Below the pieces are notes generated by a model. The model did no database searches and had not been told where the DNA came from. It was given only the letters and a program-made list of their open reading frames with translations. Position numbers and translations under genes: made by a program. Positions 44,812-55,900 of a DNA stretch of 64,000 bases are shown one piece after another. Each line of letters opens with the position of its first letter. The first letter of the stretch is position 1. The stretch comes from Closterium sp. NIES-65 (Eukaryota > Streptophyta > Zygnematophyceae > Desmidiales > Closteriaceae): NCBI GenBank assembly GCA_948144175.1, contig CANXME010000053.1, forward strand, positions 1,736,001 through 1,800,000. The letters are read 5' to 3'.

Positions 44812-45363
44812 ATTGTGAGTCGTCGTTAATGTTGTCGTCAATGCTGGAAGAATGTGAGCAAAGTACTGTACTGTGACTGTCCGTGATGACCCCGTGACCA
44901 AACGTGATAATACGGCCATAATTGTGACAGAGCGTATAGTTTCCCATCCCACCCAACCAACCAAACTTTTGAGTCGACTCACAAGAGTTGACCTTTTTAC
45001 CTCAAAAGGTCAACCCAACCTTATCTTGCCGAGGTGGCCGAGGATGGCCAGGTTGCCGAGTTAGTTCCTAGGCTTCGGTAATCCACTTGCATAGGTGGTA
45101 GTGGTGCTGAAGGTCGGTCGGAGCCTGACAAAGTTCGTGTTTCTCATAAAGAAAGTAATATCTTTCTGCTTGCATAAAGAATATATATGAAATGGACGAG
45201 AAGGGTAGTACGTTGACTACTAGTAGAACACCATTAAGCGGTATTCGAGGAGCGAGAACACCGTTAAACGGTATTCGAAAAGCGAGAACAGCCTCGACCC
45301 GCCTTTCGCCTCCGCAACGGCCCATTGTTTCTCCTTGTCTTGGGGCCCGCCAAAGGATCTGCC

Positions 45364-48300
45364 ATGGGGTCCGCCATGGATCCCGTTCAGGCTTTCGCCG
45401 ACCTTATCGGCACACCCCGTCCAGCCGCGTCGTTCCTGCTAGCTAGTTTCGCTGTCGTTCCGCTCGCGTGGCTTCACAGATTCATATTATCGCCTACACT
45501 TCGCCACCTGTACTGCACAGTAACGGGACTGCTTCTATCGGCGTTCGTGTTCGGATGGTCGGCGAACGCGCATTTCTTCTTTTGCGTGCTCTACTCCATG
45601 GCCGTAATGCGTCTGTTTCGAAGACACTGCGGCGTCCTAACGTTCTTCGGAACGTTCGCTTACTTGATTGGTTGGTAAGTTCCCCATCTCGTCGTTCTCT
45701 ACTTCTTGGTGTTTCTTTGGTTTTGGAATCACAAGTCAAGCCGCAAGATCAGGACGGTAGCAGCCTTTGGTGCAAACGCAAAGCGCCTTCCCTTTCTTTG
45801 CATCCTCTCCCTTCATGCAAACATCCCCCCGTCTCCGCATTTCCCGTTCACATATTCCGTTCCTTACGTGCATTTCCCTCGTTCAATGATGATCGAATCA
45901 ATGATGCGATCCGACCGACCCCCTACAGCCACATCATGCGCACCCACGAGACTCCGCCCGCTTCAAACTCCTCAATCACCAACGTTCACATTTCCCGTTC
46001 CCTCGTTCGATGCGATCCGACCTCCTGCAGCCACATCATCATGCGCACCCACGAGACCCGCACGGAGGGCGTGCTCGACTGCACAGGCGCGCTCACCGTC
46101 CTCGCTACAAAGCTCACCGCTGTGGCGTATAACTACCAGGACGGGCTCACGCTGCTGGAGGGGAAGGACGAAGGCGCGCAAGCCAAGGACGAGAAGGAGA
46201 GGAAGGAGTTGACCGAGGAGCAGAGACGGCGGGAGGGGCGGATGGAGCGTTCGCGATTGGAGCGGCGAAAGGCGGCGCTGGTTACCATGCCGTCGGTGGT
46301 GGCGGTGATGGGGTATCTGTTCTGCCTCGGGCTGCACATGACGGGCCCCTTCTTCGAGTTCACCACCTACCATCACTGGACCCAACGACAAGGGGTACGT
46401 TCCTTCACCGTTGCCACACTTCCCTTGTATCCCCCTCTCCACTGATCGCCTCTCCTCTCCACTGATCGCCTCTCCTCTCCACTGATCGCCTCTCCGCACC
46501 GCACACATCTGGACCTTCACGCTCAAGAAGCCGTCCACCAATCAATAACCAATAATTCGCCAATATACAGCACCCAGAACACCAAGCGTGCAAGATTAGT
46601 AATCTTGCCCTGTGCGCTCCGCAATTTGGGCTGCGGGCTTTAAAGCCCGCAGCTTAAATTCTGACCCCCCCCTTCTAGTTGGGCTCACTTGAAGGTTGGG
46701 TGCTGTTCTGTTTTTTTAGTTTTCTAGTCAAACGCGTTTGATACTTGAAGTGAAGAGTCTTCATAGATTTTATCCAACAAGCGTCGCAAGCATGTGCACT
46801 GCAAATGTGTCGCAAGTTTGCGACACGCAAGTCCCATTCACATGCCGTGGCAATTTCACAGATGTGCAATTCACGGACAGCAAATCACCTTAGAACATAA
46901 CCTGCTATGGCGGCAAAAACAGCATACGAGAAACAAAAGGAGGGAAAAAACAGAGAGTAAGCAAGGTGAACAGAGACAAAAGAGACAGGGCGACGGAAAG
47001 GAGGGCGCGAGGAGAGAGATAAGTGTGCAAAATCGCGGAAAGAGGTCGGGTGATGGGAGGGAAGGGAGGAAGGGCGCGGAGAGGCCGTTTCATAGCAAGA
47101 GCAAAGGCGATGTGGTGGGCGATGGGAGGAGAAATTGGGACGGGGGATGAGAATAGGGCGTTTCGGTGCGAGCGCCAGGGCGAAGGGGTGGGTGTTGGGA
47201 GGTGAGACAGGAAGCACGACGACTGCATTAGGGGCGGCGGGAAGGGCGGGGAGAGAGCAAGCAAGGGCGATGGGACGGGAGGGGAGAGAGCAAGGGCGAC
47301 GGGAAGGGAGGGGAGAGAGCAAGGACGACGGGAAGGGAGGGGAGAGAGCAAGGGCTACGGGAAGGGAGGGGAGAGAGCAAGGGCTACGGGAAGGGAGGGG
47401 AGAGAGCAAGGGCGACGGGAAAGGAGGGGAGAGAGCAAGGGCGACGGGACGGGAAGGGGAGGAGAAGGCGATCGCGAGTGTGACAAGAGGATGACCGCGA
47501 GTGCAATCGCGGGAGAGACGACACAGACGACGGGCGTCAGGGCGGGCGACGGGACGGCGACGGGAGGGCGACGGGAGGGCGACGGGAGGGCGACGGGAGG
47601 GCGACGGGTGGGCGACGGGTGGGCGACGGGAGGGCGACGGGAGGGCGACGGGAGGGCAGAGAGAACGGGAGGACAGGATTGCAACGGGAGGGAGACGGGA
47701 CGGACGACGACAGGGGAGTGAGAGTGTAGAGATCCAGGCAAACATTTGTTTTGGCGGGAGCCAATTAGGGCGCGGTGAAAGTGGAGAATTGATCGCCTCA
47801 GGTTCGTTTTTTAGCGCGGTTGTAAACGGTTGTGTACCTTCTGTCATTCAAACAGTCATCTACCTGCGCGCACGTCACCAGTCTGCGCGTTCCCTCCCGC
47901 CCATCCCCGTCCGTCCTCACCACCTGCAGATCTGGTCCGCGGGTGTCAAGCAGCCGCCCATCCGCGCGCCATTCTGCCGCGCGTTCATCCAGGGCGTGCT
48001 CTCAGCGCTCGTCTTCCTGCTCGTGTCCCCCTCGCTCGACCTCACTCAAATCAGCAACCTACACAAGAACCGCGCCCACCCCTTCCACGTGCGCTGGCTC
48101 GTGGCGCACCACGCGTGCATCGTGTGGCGCTTCCGCGCGTACATCGTGTGGAGCATCACCGAGGCCGCCATGATCACCGCCGGGCTCGGCTTCACCGGCT
48201 GGGAGACCCCCACGGGGGACCCTGGGAAGGCCGGGGACGTGAAGTTGAACGGGGGGGGATTGGACGGGGCGATGGTCAATGGGAAGTGCGGTGGGGATGG

Positions 48301-51300
48301 GGATGCGGGGAAGCAGGAGGGTGATAGGACGTGTGCGGCGCCTGCAGGGGAGGGGAAGGCGCTGTGGAGCCGGGCTCGCAACGTGGACATCCTGGGGGTT
48401 GAGTTCCCCAAGAGCTGCCTCATCTCTGTTACCACGTGGAACATCTCCTACGGCCTCTGGCTCAGGCTCTGTGAGTCCGCACCGCACTGTATCGATATCT
48501 GACCTCTCTGGATCTGTCTGAACCACTCTGCTCCTCTTGCCACCACGTGGAACATCTCCAACAGCCTTTGGCTCAGGCTTTGTGAGTCCACGCCGAACTG
48601 CGCCTCCATCTCTCGACCTCCCTGAACCACTTTGAACCAAACTGTGGCTCTCTTCACCTCTTTGGACCTCTCTGAACCGTTCCGGGATCTCTGCGAGTTT
48701 GAATTTTGCGCTTCTCTCGCTCATGTGCATGTGCTCCCAGCATTTCTCTTGGGCTAAGTTGGAATAAAGGAAACGTTCCGACCCTAAAGCGTATATACGC
48801 TTGAGTCTATACACAAAACACTATATGCCAGCTAATACGCTGTACGCAGTCAGAAGTTTTTAGGTTCTGCCCGGGAAAATAAATCGTGTGTATACGGAAA
48901 AATGCGAAATCTCCAGGTGAGCATTTTGCAATTCGGAGATCCAGGGAAGCAGGAATGTGCCTTCGAAGTTTTCAGTTTGGCAGTTCAGAAGTACAATTCC
49001 GATTAGTACCCCATTGAAACCCATCCCATCTACGCACTCCAACCTGTCAAAAACTTCCCTCAACAAACCCCACTCACGCTACTTACCAGCCAGCCCCACT
49101 GCACTCGTCATTTCTATTTAAAGGCCACACCCCAAATTACACAACTAAGTCAACGAAAAAATTGTAGGTTCGGAAAACCCCAGAAGGAGGTTCGGTGGGA
49201 AGAATGGGAACCAATCGCAATAAAAACCCACTCAAAACCTTCGACCAATCGCGTGAAAGTGGTGACAGTTTTGGGGCCGACACGGTAATTCTGGATGTGT
49301 CCTTTAACGTTACCGCTTCCCAACAGAGTTCATTCCGATTCCTACTTCTTGCGACAGTATCTACTACACATCCCACCCCAGTCGCCGTTCAGACTTAGAA
49401 AATTTGCTACGAAAGTCTTAGTGAAAATAGGGAATACCTTCTCGGTGTTGTGCAGGACGTTTTTTCCACCCTGCCCGGGATTTTTGTTCCCTGCCCGAAA
49501 AAGCGTATGTCCAAACTGACCCCTTAGCGGATAGCGTATATGATAGCGTATATACGATACGCGCGTATTTACGGTAAACACGTATATTCCAACATAGCTC
49601 ATTGGCGCTGGCACACGCATGCTTCATGCTCTATGCTTCACCTTCATAAGAATGTATGAATGTGCTTGCCTCATGCGTCGCCATGCGTCATTGCTTCATG
49701 CGTCCTGCGTCATGCGTCGTGCTTGCTTATCATGCTCCCTCGTGACTCCCTGCCAGACCATCCACCCACCACTGGTCACCTGCGCCCCCCTGGACACAGA
49801 CGTGTACAACCGAATGGTGCCGCCCGGCAGGAGGCCCACGTTCGTCCACATGCTCGCCACCATGCTCGTCAGCGCCGTCTCCCATGTGCGCTCTCCCTTA
49901 CGCCGTTCCATGCCTCTCTCTCCCATGTGCGTTCTACATTGCCCCGTTCCATGCTTCTCTCTTCCATTCTTGTTCTCCCTTACCCCGTTCCATGCTTCTC
50001 TCTCCCATGTGCGTTCTCCCTTACCCCGTTCCTTGCTTCTCGTTCTCCTTTCCCAGTTCCATGCCTCTCTATCCCATGTGCGTTCATTCTTACCCCGTTC
50101 CATGCTTCTCTCTCCCATGTGTGTTCTTCCTTACCCCGTTCCATGTGCTTACTGCCTCCCATGTGCTTACTGCCTCCCATGTGCTTACTGCCTCCCATGT
50201 GCTTACTGCCTCCGATGGGCGCCCTCCTTTCCGCAATCCATGCTTTCATCTCCCATGTGCATCATCCCTACCACCCATGTTTCTGCCTCCCACATGCGTC
50301 ACTGCAACCCCTACCCACCAGTTTCTTCCTCCCATGTGCCTTACCTCTACCCCCACGTACGTCACCCCTATCCCCCAATGTGGTTGTCCCCTTGCCATCT
50401 CCAACGAGCGTTATCTCTGCGTCACTCTCTCCTGCCCCCATTCACGTCACCCCACCTCCCTCTCATGCCAGCAGCCAGAACATAATTGCTCATATTGGCA
50501 CCCAAGGCCAATTTGTGCAAACTGCTTTCTCAAATTCCGGTTCTGGCACCACAGTACTGACCAGTGAAGCTTTTAACGATCAGCATATATAGCCTTGGTT
50601 CATGTTGACTTTTGAGTCAACTCAAAAGTCAACTCGCCATTAGTGCAAGCTTCTCATTCTCTGATTGCACAGGACCTCCTACCTAGGCTTGAGCAAATGG
50701 CGAACACGAGCATGTACGAACAGCACCCACAAAAGGGTGTTTGCCACTCGCCAAGCTTGGTTCCATTGGGGCAAGATTCTCATTCATTGATTGCTGAGGA
50801 CCTCCTACCCTAAGCATGCAGAGCCATATGCATGCGTTACTGTTTTCACTTGCGCTCTCTATCTCAGATTATTTGTTAATTATAAAGTCTGTGTCCCCCA
50901 CTCCATAATCTCCCAACCGTGTGCATTTTTACCAACCCCCCACTCTGTGTTACCAACAGGGCTTGAATTGGGGTGACTTCATCGCCTTCGCGAATTGGGC
51001 GCTTGTTGTTGCCAGCTCCAAAGGTGTGTACCCACCCCAAAACAGCCTTTCTTTTTTCAAATGGAACTTGATTGTTGCATGAATAGAATTTGAAGACCAC
51101 TACAATCTCGCAATTTGCTGCACTTGTGGCAACCTTTTTTTCCATCCCATTTCTGTTCCTACTTCCATTCCAAGCCTGATTTCTTTTCCGTAACCATCCG
51201 ATTCTACTGTGCATTCCCATTTTCCATTCCCATTCGCACCACCATTCCCTAGATCTCATACCCATTTCCCAAACCCTCCACCATGGGAAAATTACCTGTT

Positions 51301-51795
51301 ACTTGGGCTCACCAGTTGCTGCAATCATCTCTCCCAAATCTATCCCCCCCCTTTCTTCCCTTCATGTCTCTTCACTCTCATGCAGCCATCTACCAGCTCA
51401 CAGCTGGAATCCCCAAGGGCACCATCACCCACCGCATTGTAGCCCTTCTTCATACCCTCTATAGCATCTTCGTCGGCAGCTACGTCGCCAGCGCCTTTTG
51501 TGTAAGCGTGCATGTCTCACTATTGTTTCAAAAATCTCTCCATAAACCTTGCTGCTGGGGCCGTAAATCTCACTCTGGGCCTCCATGTCTCTATGCTGCC
51601 CACTCCTTTACGCGCATTGCCTCTCTCGTTTGACTGTGTTTGCTATGATTGTTCTTGGTGCAGGTGATGACACTATCAGGTGCTTACTCATCCTATAGTG
51701 GCATGTACTATAGTGGAACTGTGATTCCAATTCTCCTGATTAGTCTATCAATGGTGTACAAGCCTCGCAGCCCAAAGAGTGTCAAGACAGAGTAG
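45364..51795 (+). CDS. LPLAT1: Lysophospholipid acyltransferase (MBOAT family), seven exons
   Basis: Membrane-bound O-acyltransferase that re-acylates lysophospholipids (Lands cycle), expected in the ER membrane. Exons by splice sites and protein match: 45364-45674, 46031-46394, 47930-48470, 49800-49885, 50960-51023, 51386-51501, 51664-51795. All introns are GT-AG and phases join cleanly, giving about 537 aa (plant relatives about 460). Family blocks in order: FGWSANAHFFF, FGTFAYLIGC, DCTGALTVLATKL, YNYQDG, HMTGPFFEF, WSITEAAMITAGLGFTGW, ARNVDILGVE, TWNISYGLWLRL, VSAVSH then GLNWGD, SGTVIPILLI, and a basic tail. The conserved Asn and His are present, but the usual Trp before His is Ser. Extra length is a charged insert (exon 2) and a Gly-rich insert (exon 3). 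ATG 45376 is an alternative start; both have good context. Transcripts are needed to confirm exon 1 and alternative acceptors. Confidence 0.87.
45845..46060 (+). repeat. Duplicated intron 1/exon 2 boundary
   Basis: The segment ending CAG|CCACATCATCATGCGCACCC (acceptor at 46029-46030) has an upstream copy ending CAG|CCACATCATGCGCACCCACG (acceptor at 45927-45928). Preceding sequence (TTCCCTCGTTC, TGCGATCCGACC) is also duplicated. The two acceptors are 102 nt apart, in frame. Confidence 0.8.
47210..47670. repeat. Intron 2 minisatellites
   Basis: Eight or so ~29-bp units (GGGGAGAGAGCAAGGGCGAC plus GGGAAGGGA) at 47210-47465, then about a dozen 9-10-bp units (GGGAGGGCGAC) at 47545-47665. Both are purine-rich on the plus strand. 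Confidence 0.85.
48429..48590 (+). repeat. Duplicated exon 3/intron 3 boundary
   Basis: ACCACGTGGAACATCTCCTA...CTCT|GTGAGTCC (donor 48471) recurs as ACCACGTGGAACATCTCCAA...CTTT|GTGAGTCC (decoy donor 48582). Offset is 111 nt. A TGA in between (48500-48502) would end the protein if the second donor were used. Confidence 0.85.
49878..50215 (+). repeat. Minisatellite grown from the exon 4/intron 4 boundary
   Basis: About seven ~41-bp units containing CTCCCATGTGCGTTCT and CCCCGTTCCATGC, then four 18-bp units TCCCATGTGCTTACTGCC (50158-50215). The first TCCCAT|GTGCGC is the true exon 4 donor (49886). Confidence 0.82.
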
Positions 51796-51847
51796 CACAT
51801 GGGTGCTAGATGGGCATGAAACGATAACTTCAACACAAATGAGATTC

Positions 51848-51853
51848 AATAAA
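51848..51853 (+). terminator. Poly(A) signal of the acyltransferase gene
   Basis: AATAAA, 53 nt after the stop codon at 51793-51795. The 280 bp from here to the MITE at 52131 shows no gene. Confidence 0.55.
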
Positions 51854-52130
51854 TTAAGAAAAACCACATGGCCCTGCACAAATTTGTTCCAGTCATATTT
51901 GCCACATTAACCATGGCAGAATGAGGCGTAAGGGCCTTGTTGGCCAGTTCCCCTCTCTACACAATTGCCCATTGCATGGGTTTGTAAGCCGGACCGTTTT
52001 GACCTCATGCTTATCCATTCTATAAGTCAGCCCTGGTTCTCACCCTCACGCGTTTGCCAGGTGTCACTACCGTACTCTTGCCATTGGGCAATCTTGGCTT
52101 CATCAGCAAATGTTTTTAGCCCAGAAGGGG

Positions 52131-52918
52131 TACCGTCATCACCCAGATATAAGACCGTGTTGAATAGTAGACAGGGGTTGTCTATTACAGGGCCTGTGCT
52201 AGGATTTAGGGCACCCTGAGCCCTCAGGGCAACTTTTGAAAACTCTCCAAAATGCCCTGATTTTTCAGGGCAAAATTTCCTGGCAATCCTGAAATTTCAG
52301 GGCACCAGCAGAAATTCATCCGGATGTTTCAGGGCAAAAAAATACAAGACACTAGAGTGGAGGGGAAGCCACGAGAGGAGCAGGTTGTTCAGTGGTTTCA
52401 CTACAATGGGCTGAGCAAAAACCTTGGGGGGGGGGGACAAAACTAGCACACACACCCCCGAGCCTCCCTCCTCCCCTCTCCCCCTCTCCCCCCCTCCCCT
52501 CCACCCCTTCTTCCCCTTCCCATGAGTCAGGGCATCCCTCTACATTCACCCTAACGCTTCAGGGCAAAATCTCACTGCCATTCTGAAATTTCAGGGCAAA
52601 ACACATGAATCATCCTGACGTTACAGGGTAAATTTCATCGTCATTCTGAAATTTCAGGGCAAACTTAAAACACCATCCTGAAATCAGGGTAATCAGGATG
52701 TTTTGCCCTGATATCGTGGGCCCTGGTCTATTATACGGGTGTCTCTTATAAACGGGGTAGCCTCATTATAAGACACCTATTTGTGTGTAGGGGCAAATGG
52801 CAAATGTATAACGAGGAAGTATCTTCTAAACGGATTTTTGTCCATTTATAGGACTGATTTTTTTTTTTTTTATGTATGGAATAAGACATACATGTCTTAT
52901 ATCCGGGCGATGACGGTA
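52131..52918. mobile_element. Tc1/mariner-like MITE interrupted by a hAT-like MITE
   Basis: Inverted ends: 52133 onward reads CCGTCATCACCCAGATATAA and the right end (to 52916) is its reverse complement with two changes, reading CCGTCATCGCCCGGATATAA. TA duplications lie at 52131-52132 and 52917-52918, typical of Tc1/mariner/pogo elements. About 240 bp remain without the nested insertion. It has no transposase, so it is non-autonomous. Confidence 0.82.
52180..52733. mobile_element. hAT-like MITE with 8-bp target duplication
   Basis: Element 52188-52725 (538 bp) begins CAGGGCC and ends GGCCCTG. It is flanked by perfect 8-bp duplications GTCTATTA (52180-52187, 52726-52733). Ends and duplication size fit the hAT superfamily. 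Inside are at least six copies of a TTTCAGGGCAAA-type motif with CATTCTGAAA, near both ends, plus a G run and a CT-rich centre. No coding sequence. Confidence 0.88.
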
Positions 52919-53336
52919 GTAGAACTCAATACCGAAATAAAGTATCCTACTATCCACCCTTGAGGGGTCTTCAATTGGAAAAATAACAAATACCGGTACT
53001 CGACACAGAAAACGTGGACGTATCTGTCTGTATTGTTGTGACTCACTACCATATTGTTTTGTTAACCCATCACATCATAAGTGCATATTTTAATCTTGTC
53101 TTGGACTCGTGCTGTTGATTACTGAGTCATGCGGTTGCCATATGTTCTCGCTGCCGACAAACATATGCAACTGGTTGATGGACATGCAGTCGCGCTATAT
53201 ACTCTGATTCTGCCGCCCAGTTGTCCTTGTGGGAGCAAGAATCGTGTTGATTAGGTAGCGGATTCGCGGGTCAAGAGCAAGATGGTGGACGCTTGGGGCT
53301 GCTGAGGAAGATGGTGGGGTCGAGGATGCAAGTAAG

Positions 53337-55900
53337 GTGGATGCAAAAGGGGTGGATGCAAAAGGGGTGGATGCAAAAGGGGTGGATGCAAAAGGGGTGG
53401 ATGCAGAAGGGGTGGATGCAGAAGGCAAGGTGAAGGTTGGCACATTGGAAGAAGGTGAGCAGTTTGACAGCCCCTGCTGCACTCTTGGTACCACTCTATG
53501 CATTGCAGTTTGCTGGTCTTCAAGGGTGGGAGCAGGTGCGACACCTGGTATTGCAGTAGGGCGTGCAATATCAGGCATGGCAGCAGGGGCCAGTGAATCA
53601 CTTGCAACGGTACAAGTGACAGAAGGTGTTCAAATAGCGGTGGCAGCAGGTGATGTGACTGCGGGTGCGACAGCCAACCAAGGTGAGGAGCAGAGCTGCA
53701 GGTTGAGAAGCAAACGCGGTCTACATACCCTGTTGCTCCTTTGCCTTTGCCACCGCCTCCACCCCCCTTCCACTCCCTCCCCTGCCCTTTCTCCCCTTGT
53801 TCTCAGATCTGCTGCTCTCCCTTCTTCTGGTCTCCACTCTGCTGCTCTCCCTTCCTCTGGTCTCCACTCTGCTGCTCTCCCTTCCTCTGGTCTCCCCTCT
53901 GCTGCTCTCCCTTCCTCTGGTCTCCCCTCTGCTGCTCTCCCTTCTTCTGGTCTCCACTCTGCTGCTCTCACTTGTACTGCTCTAACTTCACCAGCTCTCC
54001 CTTCCTCTGTTCTTCCTTTCCCTGCTCCACCTTCCCCTACTCCGTCATCTCCTGCTTCCCATCCTCTCTGCTCATCCATGGTCTTTCGTTTCCTCCCACC
54101 CCCCTGCGGTCTTGCATGTTGCAAACCAACCTCCCTCCCACTGTCCTCCCCCCCACCGTCCCCCCTCTCACCGTCCCCTCTCCCACCGTCCCCCCTCCCA
54201 CCGTCCCCACTCTCACCACCGTCCCCACTCCCACCGTCCCCACTCCCACTGCAACCCCTCTCACCAGCCTCTTTCCCTTCACTGCCCTTCCGTTCTTCTT
54301 GGTCCTCCTCCTGCTCCTCCTCCCTACTATCCTCGTCTTCCCGAGTCTCCTCCTCCTGCTCCTCCTCCTCCCTACTATCCTCATCTTCCCGAGTCTCCTC
54401 CTCCTCCTCCTCCTCCTCCTCCTCCTCCTCCTCCTCCTCGTCCTCCTCCTCCTCCTCCTCCTCCTCCTCCTCCTCCTCCTCCTCCTCCTCCTCCTCCTCC
54501 TCCTCCTCCTCCTCCTCCTCCTCCTCCTCCTCCTCGTCCTCCTCCTCCTCCTCCTCCTCCTCCTCCTCCTCCTCCTCCTCCTCCTCCTCCTCCTCCTCCT
54601 CCTCCTCCTCCTCCTCCTCCTCCTCCCCCTCTTTCACCTCCCCGTCCTCCTCACTCTCCTCCCCTTCTTCCCCGTTTTCCTGCTCCTCTCTCACCTCCCC
54701 TTCTCTCTGCTTCTTCCTGATTCGCATCCTGCTCCTCCTTGCTCACCTCTCCTTCCTCAGTCTCCTCTGCTTCTTCCTGCTTCTCCTCCTGTTCCTCCTC
54801 TCTCACCTCTCCTTCCTCAGTTCCCTCTGCTTCTTCCTGCTTCTCCTCCTGTTCCCCCTCTCTCACCCCTCCTTCCTCCTCAGCCTCTTCCCCTTCGTCT
54901 TTCTTCTTCAAATCCTCCTCCTGCTCCCCTCCAATTCTGCCACTTCCCCCTCTTCTTCCTCCCCCTCTGCCACCTCTCCCTCTTCTAACTCCCCCTCTGC
55001 CACCCCCATCTTCTCTTCCTCCACATTCTTCTCTATTTCTCCCTCAGCAAGCGTGGTAGCAGAAGAAGCAGGAGCACGAGCTGCAGAAGGGGAGGGAGCT
55101 GCGTGCGGTGTCATTACCATCCGCAGCATCATCAGCATCCGCAGCAACGGCACCAGCATCAGCACTATCAGCACCATCATAATCAGCAGCATCCACAGCA
55201 CCAATAACATGAACAGCATCAGCAGCACAGACACCCATCATCACCAGTCGCAACGCCATGAGCAGTTGCTGTGGCAGAATCAGTGAATGCATGATCACTA
55301 AACTCGACAGCAGCAGCAGCAGCAGCAGCATCAGCGTCGCCATCGTTAGCATCAGCATCACCATCAGCACCATCATAACCAGCAGCATCCACACCACCAG
55401 CGGCAACAGCAGCAGCAGCAGCAGCATAAGAACGATGAGCAATGGCTGCGGCGAAATCAGTCAGAGTAGTATCAGCTGACCCAACAATAGCAACAGCAGA
55501 CCCAACAGCAGAAGCATCAACTGACCAAGCAGTAGTAGCAGACCCAGCAGCAGCACCAACAGCATCAGCAACAGCTGCAGCAGCAGCAGCAGCAACAACA
55601 GCAGTAGCAGTAGCAGGAGCAGGAGCAGGAACAGAAGCAACAGCAACGAGCCTGTCATCATCATCATGAGCAGCATCACCACAACCACTACCACCACCAC
55701 CATCGAAACCCTATCGCCTTATCATCATCAGCACTGCAGAAACATCATCAGAGAGAACAAGAGGAAAGTCAGGATCACCAGCTAGCCTAATAGGTGCATC
55801 AGCATCAGTGGCAACAGCATCAGCACAAACAGCAGCAGCAGCACCAGAAGCAGCAACAGCACCACCAGCAGCAGCAACAGCCCTTGCAACAGACAGCAAG
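53337..55900. repeat. Simple-repeat region between host genes
   Basis: In order: 15-bp GTGGATGCAAAAGGG units (53337-53430), 30-bp CTCTGCTGCTCTCCC units (53800-53980), CCCACCGTCCCC units (54130-54260), an almost pure TCC tract of about 250 bp (54386-54630), CTCCTTCCTC repeats (54720-54880), and CAG/CAT/CCA trinucleotide runs (55090-55900). Long open frames on both strands (poly-Ser, poly-Leu, poly-Glu) are by-products; I see no gene. Confidence 0.8.

Noticed and set aside
45468-46445. Separate 325-residue gene
   Set aside because: It runs through intron 1 into exon 2; the conserved protein blocks require splicing from 45674 to 46031.
47501-48502. Separate 333-residue gene
   Set aside because: Its first part is the intron 2 minisatellite; only 47930-48470 is conserved, as exon 3 of the acyltransferase.
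53630-54727. 365-codon minus-strand frame rich in Glu
   Set aside because: It is the reverse reading of the TCC tract and neighbouring repeats, open only because of composition; no domain seen.
53337-55286. 649-codon plus-strand frame through the simple-repeat region
   Set aside because: Ser-rich by TCC composition; the other frames are equally open, and there is no recognised domain.
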